64,000 nt of DNA. Source: Flectonema sp. DT1601. Its lineage: Eukaryota > Euglenozoa > Diplonemea > Diplonemida > Diplonemidae. Within the stretch, counting starts at the first letter, position 1. The number at the start of each line of letters is the position of its first letter. Where the stretch lies: the NCBI GenBank assembly GCA_964019425.1, contig OZ025788.1:1-64000 (forward strand), in the 5' to 3' direction. Shown piece by piece: positions 54,043 through 63,837 of the stretch. A model generated the notes under the pieces. It searched no databases and was not told the origin of the DNA. It was given only the letters and a program-made list of their open reading frames with translations. Both the position numbers and the translations under genes were made by a program.

Positions 54043-55317
54043 TTTTTTTTTTCTTCTTTTCGAATTGACATGACTTTCCAAAAGACTAGGTGGCAGCGCA
54101 ACGCTTACACACACATCAAGACGAGATGAAATATTTCCCCCCTTTTATTCAACTTCATGTATACCTTCAGTAAAATTGTTTTAAGGGAAGAAAAAAAAAA
54201 AACGAAAAAAAAATAAGAACCCTTCATAATATCTGTTGCTTTTTTTTCATGATGCTTAAAAAAACCCGCCGTAATTGCGACAGGGTGATCACACTAAAAG
54301 ATAAGAAAAGAACAACAACACAACTCACAATTTTGTGTGTTTTTTTGCTATTATTTTTCAGTCAACATGATACTGCATTGGACATTACATTGCGCTCTAA
54401 AAAAAGGAAATAAAAGATAAACGTTAACTTGGGAAAATTCGAAGGAAAAATGTGTTTCTTGAATTAGAAAGAAAAACCCCAGAGATTAATCTCGGCATTG
54501 TGTTATATTTTGACTAACAGGTTAGTGAAGGCTGTTTTTTTCATCGTCTATCAAAAGTTTGTTGGGAGACTACGTCTTTGAATATACCCATCTACACAGT
54601 AGCATCACAGACACAGATGTAGTCATCGGCCTAACAAACGTTCTTAGAATCTGATTTAAAACAGAACAACTAAAGCAAAACAATCGATTGTAGAAGACGC
54701 CTTTTGAATGCATCGATTCCAACAATCGACTGATCAAAATATTATGTTTTGAGTTCATCGACGTCATCAGACGACAGAAGTAATAATTACTACTGAAAAA
54801 AAAAAATTTTTCCTTCTTTTTTTTGAGAACTCAAACAACATGAGAAGGCTAGGAAGTAAAATTTGGAGGAAAAAAAAAAAAAGAGAATTCCTCTGTTGGA
54901 CCGAAATCAACGCAAGAATTAACTTTTTTTTTTTTATTATTCAGTTACAGTTTTGAGTGGACTTTTCTTGAAGACAAAACGACCTCCAGTGTCCCCAATT
55001 AGAATAAGATAAGAGCAAACCAGTGACTCAAAAGGTATAAAAAACAATCACCTGGTAATTAAAAAGATGGAATTTAACAGACGGAAAAAAAATGTAAACG
55101 ACGAAAACCAACCTATTACGCTGCTCAAAAAAAGAAGTCAGTGATGATATTCACTTCAGGAATCCGTTTGAAAATAAGGAAAGAGAGATCGAAAGAATTT
55201 AAAAAAAAAAAAAAAGAAAGAAAGAAATCCGACATAATTGTCAGTTTTGATAGAGAAAAAGAGGAAAGTTTTTTTTGTAAAATCAATCACACTATGAAAT
55301 TACCTATAACACTACAG

Positions 55318-55489
55318 CAAGAAAAGAAAATCAGAAAAGCCATTCTTCAACACCTCTCATCATCAGCATGGTGTAGAAGTTAGTCAGTCAATTACTGAGA
55401 CTGCATCATCTCCTTCTCAGACTCTTAACAAGAATAAACTTATAAAACTTTATAATGATATAAATAACATGTGGAAGGGTACCTTATGA
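55318..55489 (+). CDS. Possible terminal exon, function unknown
   Basis: An open stretch without ATG (KKRKSEKPFFNTSHHQHGVE, then VSQSITETASSPSQTLNKNK, ending WKGTL and TGA). It begins right after AACACTACAG, which resembles the 3' splice signal used by the introns in this window. No upstream exon with GTAYGT was found. It is a weak candidate and may be a gene remnant. Confidence 0.15.
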
Positions 55490-56760
55490 TAGCACTGATG
55501 TCGTTTTAAAAAAAAAAAAGACTCCTACATCATCATCAACGTTTCTAATGTTTAATTGAAAATATGTCTCTTTTTTCCCCCGTTGTGCCACCTTGGCGTT
55601 GGTACACAAAAGATGAGTACACTATAAAGCAGGTACTACTACGAGAGTAGCAGTGGAGAGGGGGGAAAAAAAAAAAAAAAAAAAAAAGAAATCGAATTCT
55701 GCTCTGCTCTCTTTTGTACAAATTTCATTGTTTTTTGCGAAGACTATGCAGGTGAATAGTTCCAAAAATAAAAAAAAAGAGGAATCACCAAAAGTGGCTT
55801 CACTCAAACAATGAAATGGTCAATAAAATAGTACTAATCAAGAATAATAGAACACCCCTCCTTACCAAGTATTCCCCTTATAACAAGTAGTTAACAGACA
55901 ATACCAAACTTTAATAGTTTTGTGTCTGTCTGTCTTTTTTTTCTTCTTCTCTTTTTAAAATAGGGTAATTCTGAATTTTGCTAAGATAGGGAAGTAACTT
56001 GATGCCGAAATTAAATATTAGTCTCTGCTCAGGACCAATAGTTGGGTATGAGTTGAGGTTGGTTGGGGTAGAAATCACTGACTCTGTTCTGCTGCGTACA
56101 CTAGTTCCACAATAATACCGACGCAGTCTCCGACACAAGCTGCGACAAGAAGGGGTAATTTGATACTGCATTTTCAAGGGGGAAAACCCTCTTCAGCTCA
56201 TCATTTTTTTTCAGGGGGGTAGCTTAATACTAATATAAAGCAACTTGAAACCGGCTAAAACGAATACGGGTTCGGACAAAACCTGGTTGCAATGAAAAAG
56301 AGACCAACAGAAAAGGGGGGAAAAAAAAAACACAATGAAGTAATAATATAGAGCGAACAAAACTGATAGTGAGACTAGGTCTCTAGAAGAAGAAGAAAAA
56401 AGAAAATTTAAAAAGCAACCAAAAGGGATTCGAATACCATGATCGATGCAATGAACGTTTATAAAAAGTTTTTTTTTTTTTTTGTTATTTTTTTATTTCT
56501 CCCTTCACTGTAATCACACTTTTTTTTTTTAAAAAGAAGGCTTGGCAGCAGTTTTTTATTTTATTTTATTTTTTTTTGTTCCTTGAGTACTAACACAATC
56601 TCGCACAAGAAAAGTAGAATAGAAAAGAAGAGTTTTAACCTAAGAAGAAACGAAATTATAGGAGCTGCCTTATGTTTTTTTTTCATTTTTCTTTTGTGGT
56701 TGCTGAAGCAAGGCAAAAAAAGCAACACTAAAGGGAAAAAGAAAAAAAAAAAACATTACT

Positions 56761-56780
56761 GTTAGTTAGTTAGTTAGTTA
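56761..56780 (-). repeat. (TAAC)5 tail at the LINE 3' end
   Basis: Five tandem GTTA units on the plus strand, equal to TAAC on the element strand. Short tandem 3' tails in place of poly(A) are known from I-type elements. Confidence 0.6.
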
Positions 56781-57115
56781 TTTAATCCAACGTTACTGTA
56801 TATTATGAGTGCTAGGTAACTCACAGTAACAGAGGACCCAATCCTTAGCCATATCCGAAGATTTCGCATGGATTGTTGAAGTAGCATCGACTGAAAGATT
56901 AATAAATACCAATCTCCAGCTTTCCGCCTCGCCTAGCTTATTAAACTATCGAACTAAAAAAAAAATAAAAAATAAAAAAAATATAAAATAAAATAAAATA
57001 AAATAAACAAAAAAAAAATTAATAATAAATAAATAAAAATCATCAAAATTAAAACGGGATAGAACAATTACACTGATAATATACTAAAGCACTCGTAGAG
57101 CATTAACAATTAACG

Positions 57116-60100
57116 CTAGGTTGGCAGCAGCCATTTATTTGAATCGAACCACACTGGATCGATCCGAGTAAATTTAGAAGACCTTATCTTCTCCAGGAAT
57201 GAGTTAAAATGTTGGTTTTTGTTTTTATCCGAATTCAAGAAACAGTATAACTCCAAGTCCCACAAATGGTCGTAGACTTTTTCGATTTCATTTGCGTTAT
57301 AAACTTCTGAGATCAGTTTTCTGACTTCCTCCTTACACTTCGAATCAAGTGTGGTAACAGTGGAATGAACGGACAAATATTTGACAAGACGTTGTCGAGG
57401 GACCGCTCGACGTAACGGGAAGCTGTCGTGTAGGCTCCTGAGGTCATTCAAGAGCGATATGAGAGCCAATTGGTTTTCAGTAGCAAAAAACTTGTGTAGA
57501 TGTTGACCCACATCCTCATCTTGATCATTAAATACCATCTGTGGGAAGTGAATTTGAACAAACATCTTAGTCTCCGGACATTTCGATAGTAAATGGTGAG
57601 TATCTGTATCTCTTTTATTACAGAAGAGACAGTTTGATAATCCCTTTCTTGGTTGCTTCACAAGCGGATGGTGTCCAGTCCTGAGGCGGGCGATTTGCAT
57701 TTCTCCCTCACGGTTAAGATCCGGGTGGAAGCGTTGAGCACCTCTGCCCATTGTCGATAAAGAGTGCACATGTGATGTACTGCGCTGCTCGTACCAGTTT
57801 CTTCGGATTTTATTATTCACTGAACATTGGGTCATCCTGTAGTCAAACTTGACCACTGTTAAGGGAATAGCAGAAGCCGCTGCTTTGTTGGCGAGAGAAT
57901 CGGCCATTTCATTTCCGATGATCCCACAGTGTGAGGGGACAAATTGTAGGGTGATCGGACGCTGGAGCAGCGATATTCTCCTAAATAATTCGGCATTAGT
58001 CGCTGAATGTTGCTTCAGATGTCCACGCTCAAGACTTCGAAGTGCTGACTGACTATCCGTGATTATATTAATCCTCCCACTTGGCAGGCAAGACGAATAC
58101 TTTTCAATCAAATTCACTGCTGATAACAGAGCCTGTTGCTCGGCATTATAAATCATCAGAGATGGGTCGTAACGATGTATTTCTTTGATGCATCTCTTTC
58201 CAAAGATTAAAACTGCTGCATTACCACAATGGTAGTTACTTTCTTTATCTTGGAAGTAGGATGCATCTGTATACAGCGAGGCCACTGACTTTGGGAGGGT
58301 CTTAATTTTTCCAAGTGCAGCTAACAAATTCTTGCATGGGTCCATGGACTTACGGAAATCTGCCCAGGAATTGATAATAACATCCGGGGGTGGTCCCCAA
58401 GGAGTCTGGTGATGCGGTAGGCAGAGCATTGATCTTTCATTAGGGGTCACATAAGTCTTGGCATGGGGTTCTGCGTAGAGTTTCCACGAGCTAGACTTTT
58501 CAGGGTGAACCAACGACCGAGTCGGGCAATCGTCTGGGAGCCTCAGGAAACGTTCGTAGGATAAAGCCACGACTTTAGCCACGTGTAGTTTGAACGGGGG
58601 AATACTAGATTCTACCGATAATGCAGTTGAGGAGGTCGATTTGGAGCATCCCGTCAGTCTTAGTTGAAGTGAACGAAGTGTATTCTCAATAAGTTTCAAA
58701 GAATTCTGCTTGATATAGGGTGCATAAGAAGCTAGTCCGTAATAGGCCCTAGAGAGGATCAGCCCATAGATTGTTTGTCGGAGAACTTCCGTTTTGATTT
58801 TAAAAGATGAAACTATCGAAATCAAGCCGATTCCCCGCTTTAGGGTATTTGATAGGTGAGCTAACTGCGATGTAAAAGATAAATCATCGTCGATAATTAT
58901 GCCTAGATACCGCGACTGCGACACACGCCTTAGAGGGATTGCAGCCTTTAGAACGAAAGAACCCTTTGGCGTCCTTTGTGAAAGTTGAGAGCGGGTCTCA
59001 AGGTAGTTACCATTAATTGCAAGTGGGTATACCGGTCCTGTTTTGAAATTGAGCAGAGCTGCGGCACCATCATCCTGATGTATCCTGATGAAGTCGGCAG
59101 AGCCACGGGGAAGGTCGATATCGTCCACCGTAGAGGGAAAATAAAGTCTTGGAAGTCTACAAATACTTCTGTCTGAGAAACGTCCTCCGAATGCCAAAAA
59201 TTCAGTCTTGTTCAGAGAGAGGGACATTGCTGAATCAGCGAGCCAGTTCTCCACTTGTCCTATGGCATTGTTCGCCTTGGATTCCAAATCACTAACCGAA
59301 GAGCCACTAACAAACACTGTCAAGTCATCCGCGTATAACAGCTTTAAATCGGCTGTGATGGCATCCGGTAGGGAGTTCACGTACACACGGAATAAGAGCG
59401 GTCCTAGAATACTGCCTTGTGGGACCCCCTTTTTGCAAGAAATCGGGCCTGTACGGTTATGGCCGTGGAGAAGATGCGCTACTCGGTCCGAGAGGAAATT
59501 ACCAATCCACCTTACATAAGGGACTGGGATGAGTGTTGTAAGCCTACTCATTAGAATATGGTGATCCACATTATCAAACGCACCCGAGATATCGAAGAAA
59601 ATCATCGTTGCACATTTCTCATAATTGTTTTTAACTTCAGCTGCAGCTTCGATCATAACGGCTATATTTTCCTCCGCTGACCTACCAGGAACAAACCCAG
59701 ATTGTTTAGGGTCTAGTTTAGAAATCAGCAGATGTTCTAATCTAAAATGGACAAGGGATTCAATGAATTTAGCAACTACTGAGGTCAATGAGATAGGACG
59801 ATAGGAGGCGGCATCAGTCGGGTCCTTTTTGCTACCTTTTAGAATAGGGAGAACATGTGCTACTTTCAAACATTTCGGGAAGGTTCCTCTCTGGAAAGAC
59901 CAGTTTGCAATACGTAGGAGAACTTCCTTAGCCATATCTCCAAAATGATAAATCATGTTGTTACTTATAGAATCCGGACCGGAGCCGTCAGACTTTTTCA
60001 AAGAATTAAAAACTGCTTGGGCCTCTGCCATTGTAAAAGGAGAGCAACTGGGTTCTGAAAAATCCACCTTTGAAGTATGCGGAATAAGCAAGGGACGATT

Positions 60101-61240
60101 GTCAGAAGAATCAGGGAAAAAGCGACGTTTGAGCGCTCCGACGTTCACCTGCGGGGTCTCAATAACCGTTGACTCTCCTTTCAGTTCTCGTAATTTCTTA
60201 TAAGTCCAGCTAAAGCCCTTCTTACAACCGTCGATTAGAATAAGTTCAGGGTCCAAATGGCGATGTTTGCGTTTAACCCGGAAAGATTCTTTGTGCCACT
60301 TATTTGGAAGAGTATCAATCGCAACAGATTCTATTGTTCGAACAAAACTGTCACAGAGTTTATTTAAAGATCGTATCCTTTTAAGTCTAAAACAATGGGA
60401 GTCAAGTTGTGCGGAGAAGGAGGACCAATGAGATTCCGTAAAACTGTTTTTGAACCATATACGATGAGCCGGAATAGCTACCGGTACAGTGAGGGGAGTC
60501 ACATTAAAATCTGCAACAATTGGGGTATGATCGGAATTAACTTGCCCAGCATCAATCTGCAGCGAACGCAGACACTTGAACTGCGGCGAGTGCAATAATA
60601 AATCGGGCGTTGTACCATGAGCAGGAATAGAAGGAGCCAGAGGTTCAATAGCTAATCCATTATTTATAATCCATTCATTTACTATCCTTCCTGAAGAGAC
60701 GCACCCCTTAGGAATTCGACGCGACCAAGATTCATGATGTGCATTGAAATCACCTACTGCTAGATCCCCCAAAAACATAGAAGAGGGCAGCTGGCACACC
60801 TTCGGTGGGATGTAAATATTAAAAGTTCTAAATATGCCCATGGAAGTCGAGAAACTGCAATGGATAACCTCAACAGCGGATGGATGCTTACCTACTTCTA
60901 ATTGGACCGTACCAAGAGACTTTTTGAAATAAGAAAGAAGTCCACCGCCTCCCATTTTAGAAGAGTCGCACCTATCACGGCGGAATAATGAATATCCTGT
61001 AATACCAAGTTGATCATCGGTTACGTCTGCTTTCAACCAAGTTTCCTGGAGGTGGATAATATCAGGGTCGTGAGCTTCGATAATAGCATCGAGATGTGAA
61101 CGCGATGTTTTATAAGCTCTCATATTCCATGAGAGTACCCTAAGAGGCCCAGGATTAGGGTGGATCCCTGAGCGTAAGAGGTTAATACGGGCTGTTACTG
61201 TTTCATGAAATATGTTGTCAGGAATGGGAGCGATTGATTG
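57116..61240 (-). CDS. LINE ORF2: endonuclease, reverse transcriptase, RNase H (1,374 codons from the UAG; ATG-based 1,335 aa)
   Basis: Numbering is from the ATG at 61,123. AP endonuclease: LSWN (just upstream of that ATG), LQETWL (about 24), AVGDFNAHHESW (about 122), NSDHTPIVADF (about 196). RT: PISLTSVVAKFIE (about 443), QSGFVPGRSAEEN (474), FFDISGAFDNVDH (509), GVPQGSILGPLLF (566) and the catalytic YADD (597). RNase H: ASLYTDASYF, YNAEQQALLSA, NIITDSQSALRSL and VPSHCGIIGNEMADSLAN (about 950-1,085). A CLFCNKRDTDTHHLLSKC finger lies near the end. The ATG at 61,123 is internal to the endonuclease fold and would drop its catalytic Asn, so translation likely comes from upstream. The frame is open back to the UAG at 61,243 with no other ATG. 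Confidence 0.9.
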   Translation of the reverse strand, partial: QSIAPIPDNIFHETVTARINLLRSGIHPNPGPLRVLSWNMRAYKTSRSHLDAIIEAHDPDIIHLQETWLKADVTDDQLGITGYSLFRRDRCDSSKMGGGGLLSYFKKSLGTVQLEVGKHPSAVEVIHCSFSTSMGIFRTFNIYIPPKVCQLPSSMFLGDLAVGDFNAHHESWSRRIPKGCVSSGRIVNEWIINNGLAIEPLAPSIPAHGTTPDLLLHSPQFKCLRSLQIDAGQVNSDHTPIVADFNVTPLTVPVAIPAHRIWFKNSFTESHWSSFSAQLDSHCFRLKRIRSLNKLCDSFVRTIESVAIDTLPNKWHKESFRVKRKHRHLDPELILIDGCKKGFSWTYKKLRELKGESTVIETPQVNVGALKRRFFPDSSDNRPLLIPHTSKVDFSEPSCSPFTMAEAQAVFNSLKKSDGSGPDSISNNMIYHFGDMAKEVLLRIANWSFQRGTFPKCLKVAHVLPILKGSKKDPTDAASYRPISLTSVVAKFIESLVHFRLEHLLISKLDPKQSGFVPGRSAEENIAVMIEAAAEVKNNYEKCATMIFFDISGAFDNVDHHILMSRLTTLIPVPYVRWIGNFLSDRVAHLLHGHNRTGPISCKKGVPQGSILGPLLFRVYVNSLPDAITADLKLLYADDLTVFVSGSSVSDLESKANNAIGQVENWLADSAMSLSLNKTEFLAFGGRFSDRSICRLPRLYFPSTVDDIDLPRGSADFIRIHQDDGAAALLNFKTGPVYPLAINGNYLETRSQLSQRTPKGSFVLKAAIPLRRVSQSRYLGIIIDDDLSFTSQLAHLSNTLKRGIGLISIVSSFKIKTEVLRQTIYGLILSRAYYGLASYAPYIKQNSLKLIENTLRSLQLRLTGCSKSTSSTALSVESSIPPFKLHVAKVVALSYERFLRLPDDCPTRSLVHPEKSSSWKLYAEPHAKTYVTPNERSMLCLPHHQTPWGPPPDVIINSWADFRKSMDPCKNLLAALGKIKTLPKSVASLYTDASYFQDKESNYHCGNAAVLIFGKRCIKEIHRYDPSLMIYNAEQQALLSAVNLIEKYSSCLPSGRINIITDSQSALRSLERGHLKQHSATNAELFRRISLLQRPITLQFVPSHCGIIGNEMADSLANKAAASAIPLTVVKFDYRMTQCSVNNKIRRNWYEQRSTSHVHSLSTMGRGAQRFHPDLNREGEMQIARLRTGHHPLVKQPRKGLSNCLFCNKRDTDTHHLLSKCPETKMFVQIHFPQMVFNDQDEDVGQHLHKFFATENQLALISLLNDLRSLHDSFPLRRAVPRQRLVKYLSVHSTVTTLDSKCKEEVRKLISEVYNANEIEKVYDHLWDLELYCFLNSDKNKNQHFNSFLEKIRSSKFTRIDPVWFDSNKWLLPT
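61145..61156 (-). other. NPGP (2A-like) motif between LINE ORF1 and the endonuclease
   Basis: The 39 codons between the UAG and the ORF2 ATG include RINLLRSGIHPNPGP. NPGP is the core of 2A peptides, which make the ribosome skip a bond before the last Pro. Ingi/L1Tc elements of trypanosomes carry such a sequence at the ORF start. The usual Asp and Glu of D-x-E-x-NPGP are Gly and His here, so activity is uncertain. Confidence 0.6.
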
Positions 61241-61243
61241 CTA
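61235..61243 (-). promoter_or_regulatory. Candidate read-through stop: UAG CAA UCA
   Basis: The ORF1 stop reads CAG UAG CAA UCA. It fits the UAG-CARYYA context known from tobacco mosaic virus and other genes to allow stop-codon read-through at percent levels. The codons after it are in frame with ORF2. Confidence 0.6.
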
Positions 61244-62950
61244 CTGGGCTGACTGGTTGTGCTTCAGTTGAGCCGCCATATCAGCGTGAGAGTTGGCCCG
61301 AGGGCGCTGGTCGGTGGAATCTCTACCGCTGCGGCGTTCGCGATCTTTGTTGGATTTACCCAGTTTATCTCTAAGTTTCTGATTTGCTTCTTTCTCCGCG
61401 GCCAGTTCCCTTCGTAATCCATCTATGGTAAGGTTGAGCGTCTGCAGTTGCTGCATGATCTCAGCATTGGAAGGCTCAGAGGGCTGACTAGGGAGTTGTA
61501 AAGGGGTTCCAATCGGCGTGTCAATAGGTGTTTTGTAACACTGGCTGTTATTATCCATTGCCACATCCCCATCCGACTTTCCCAAGGCCGGGAAATCTTT
61601 CTGCGTTGGAAGTGTTGAAGACACCGCATTCACTGTGATGAAGAAGTCATCAGCCCACAGGACCGAGCTGGGAGGCGACGTCCGTGCCACTACTATACAA
61701 TGACTAGACCTCATGTTCGTCTTCGAATTTTTCCTGCTGAAGTGGGTACAGGTCGAAATTTCCCAACCATGGCTATTACAGATTTGCCATAGTTGGCTCC
61801 GAGAAAGGCGGCCCACATGATCACCAGAGATTCTGTATTTATCTCCTACCGGTGGAGCAGGACATGCAAGCTCTCCAAGCGATGAACGTGTTTGGTCAGT
61901 CATTGATGCCGAACAGATTATTCCTAGTTTGTTTGTACCACGTAAGAAAGTCACCGGAGAGTTGAGGGACTTCCCGATGTTTTTCGCCTGCTGAAGATCG
62001 TTTGTCTGTAGCATGATGATGCTTAATTTTGCATCTATACTGTCCTGGGTAAATTTCGGCAATGTGACAAAATACCCGTCTGGGCCGTTGACTGTGACCT
62101 CCAACGACAGCTTGTGAACGCGCGTACACGGAATTCGCATGTTCACCGTTCTAATTTTATTAGAGGTTTCCCTCTGTTTTGATGGCCACACCAGGTGACT
62201 GTCGATCTCTTCGCCGAACGCACTGAGGTATGCTGCTCGTGCGCGTGTCATCAGAAAGTCCGGAGTGACTTCCACCTTCTCAGCAAAATAAGATTTATGC
62301 GCGTGAAATAACACTACGCAATTTTTAACGTTTCTCTCAGACTTCTGTTGGGTTCTGAGAGGGGCTTTCGTGCTGCCGTAGGACGAGATCCAACCAGTAC
62401 GCGACGACGTTTTTCCGTTGATGATTATTGGAAAAGTCAGCCGAGTGCTACCTTCCAACTGTTTGTGAGTGATGACTGAAAAGTCACCTTGTTTGCGAGA
62501 CGCCAGGACTGCGTCTGCTGGGTTACAAATAAAAATACCAGAGGTATTGCTAATACTTGAGAAGGCTGTCGTAGCAGTGACAACCGGTAAAACCCAGTCT
62601 TCTGGTCGTAAAGTGATGTTCTGCCATGAAGGTGGCAGAGTTTTTAACGGAGGTGTCTTAATCAGCGGGGTCTTAATCTGCTGGGTCGACTTCGTATCAG
62701 GCTTCTTCGCCATATTCAGTAAGGCGCCATAGTATCCGTCCTTCTTACCCGGAGCAATGGCTGTTCTCTTCGCTGAGCTTTCTATTTTTTGCGGACCTCT
62801 AACTTTTTGCCACTTGGCTTCTGTTTTTTCCGCCTCTCCCTTCTTCTTCTTCGTTCTCTTCTTCTCAACACTCAGTTCCTCACTCAGGAATTTCCTGAAG
62901 AGGGACAACAATCGGGCCTCATCAAGAGACCCGACCGGCTGTACTTTCAT
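61241..62950 (-). CDS. LINE ORF1 (569 aa from the ATG at 62,950)
   Basis: The frame opens 12 codons further upstream at a TTG, but the ATG (MKVQPVGSLDEA) is the likely start. No CCHC knuckle is seen. Residues about 25-60 are Lys-rich (KKRTKKKKGEAEK). The centre is of unknown fold, with conserved-looking blocks (HKSYFAEKVEVTPDF, WPSKQRETSNKIR). The C-terminus (about 495-550) is a predicted coiled coil (MQQLQTLNLTIDGLRREL) ending in an Arg-rich stretch, which fits an RNA-binding, multimer-forming ORF1 protein. It ends HNQSAQ then UAG, in frame with ORF2. Confidence 0.8.
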   Translation of the reverse strand: MKVQPVGSLDEARLLSLFRKFLSEELSVEKKRTKKKKGEAEKTEAKWQKVRGPQKIESSAKRTAIAPGKKDGYYGALLNMAKKPDTKSTQQIKTPLIKTPPLKTLPPSWQNITLRPEDWVLPVVTATTAFSSISNTSGIFICNPADAVLASRKQGDFSVITHKQLEGSTRLTFPIIINGKTSSRTGWISSYGSTKAPLRTQQKSERNVKNCVVLFHAHKSYFAEKVEVTPDFLMTRARAAYLSAFGEEIDSHLVWPSKQRETSNKIRTVNMRIPCTRVHKLSLEVTVNGPDGYFVTLPKFTQDSIDAKLSIIMLQTNDLQQAKNIGKSLNSPVTFLRGTNKLGIICSASMTDQTRSSLGELACPAPPVGDKYRISGDHVGRLSRSQLWQICNSHGWEISTCTHFSRKNSKTNMRSSHCIVVARTSPPSSVLWADDFFITVNAVSSTLPTQKDFPALGKSDGDVAMDNNSQCYKTPIDTPIGTPLQLPSQPSEPSNAEIMQQLQTLNLTIDGLRRELAAEKEANQKLRDKLGKSNKDRERRSGRDSTDQRPRANSHADMAAQLKHNQSAQ

Positions 62951-63040
62951 TTTAGGGGTTGTGTTGGGAAATCTACTGAGCTCCAAAAGTAAAAGAGGGG
63001 TGAAAAGGAAATTTAAATTGCTACTGGTTTTTAATCAATA

Positions 63041-63805
63041 GTTTTTTTTTTTTTTTTTTTTGACATGAGCTCGCCAGTCAAGCATTAAAGAGAAAGCACT
63101 CCTCTATAAGGGGTCCGGGTTCTCGTTTGTGTACTGCGAAGAGCAAGGCAAGACTTTAGAGAAAACAAAAATCAGAATGAAAAATAAACCAAAAAAAAGT
63201 TCGCAGAAAGGCCGTAGGCCTTTTCCCTTTCTAAGGTTTTTTTTTTTTTTTCCCCCCATTCCTTAGAATGGTTTGCTCATTAAGTGGAGAGAAAATGGAA
63301 GAAAAGTCTTCAATGGAGCGCAAAAGGAATAAGTAATAAAAAAATAGCCAGCATTTGATAAAGAGATTTTCTTATATTTAGAGTAGTTTTGTTATAAGAC
63401 AGCGCACTTAATCAAAATATTAAAAAAAAAAAAAAAAGTCATAAATACACATTATTTTCTTTATTTATGTCATTATTAATTATTATCGCGTCAATCAAAT
63501 TATGTTAGTCAGTTAGCAAAATACAGAACTGATGACTATGAGGGGTTTGGGTAGCCCGCATCAGTAAGGACCCAATCGCGCAAAGATCGTAGTTTTATAG
63601 CTTAAAAATGCCACTGTTGTCAAACAGCTTTTTTTTTTTCCCGTGAAAAGATAAAAAGAATTATCTGAATCTTCGCAGTGCACTGTTTTTTCTGTTACTA
63701 AGAAAATACAGACGACAACAACAAAAAAAAAAAAAAAAAAAAATGACAAATGACAAATCACCAACTCTCACACCATAGATGTGAGAGTTGTAGTTGGTTA
63801 GATTG

Positions 63806-63837
<32 letters not shown>

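Larger units (their letters stand above)
49999..56760. other. Gene-poor AT-rich region with many homopolymer tracts
   Basis: Nearly 7 kb without a convincing gene on either strand. A-, T- and C-runs abound (about 18 C near 51,895-51,912; about 39 A near 53,432-53,470). Open frames here are Lys/Asn/Phe-rich shadows. Two patches look slightly more protein-like: plus 50,080-50,394 (LRDLIDLKKAHKTILKEE, with a GTACGT just after) and plus 55,318-55,489. One clean stem-loop lies at 54,015-54,042. It may be a boundary or regulatory region, or simply spacer. Confidence 0.6.
56761..63040 (-). mobile_element. LINE of the I/Ingi type, apparently full length
   Basis: A minus-strand non-LTR element with 5' leader (62,951 to about 63,040), ORF1 (62,950-61,241), a UAG in frame with the next ORF, ORF2 (61,240-57,116: AP endonuclease, RT, RNase H, Cys/His finger), an AT-rich 3' region, and a short tandem tail of TAAC units (GTTA on the plus strand, 56,761-56,780). 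RNase H plus a short tandem tail is typical of the I superfamily. All catalytic motifs are present and no frame break is seen, so it could be recent and active. Outer ends are approximate and target-site duplications were not resolved. Confidence 0.85.

Noticed and set aside
57849-60598. Plus-strand ORFs inside the LINE
   Set aside because: They are shadows of the intact ORF2 on the other strand.
61241-61243. UAG as a sense codon (reassigned code)
   Set aside because: UAG ends the ankyrin gene, both membrane-protein paralogues and LINE ORF2 at sensible places, so it acts as a stop here.
62951-62986. LINE ORF1 start at the upstream TTG
   Set aside because: A TTG start is unlikely in a eukaryote. 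The ATG at 62,950 is in frame and its context recurs in the fragment at 23,176.
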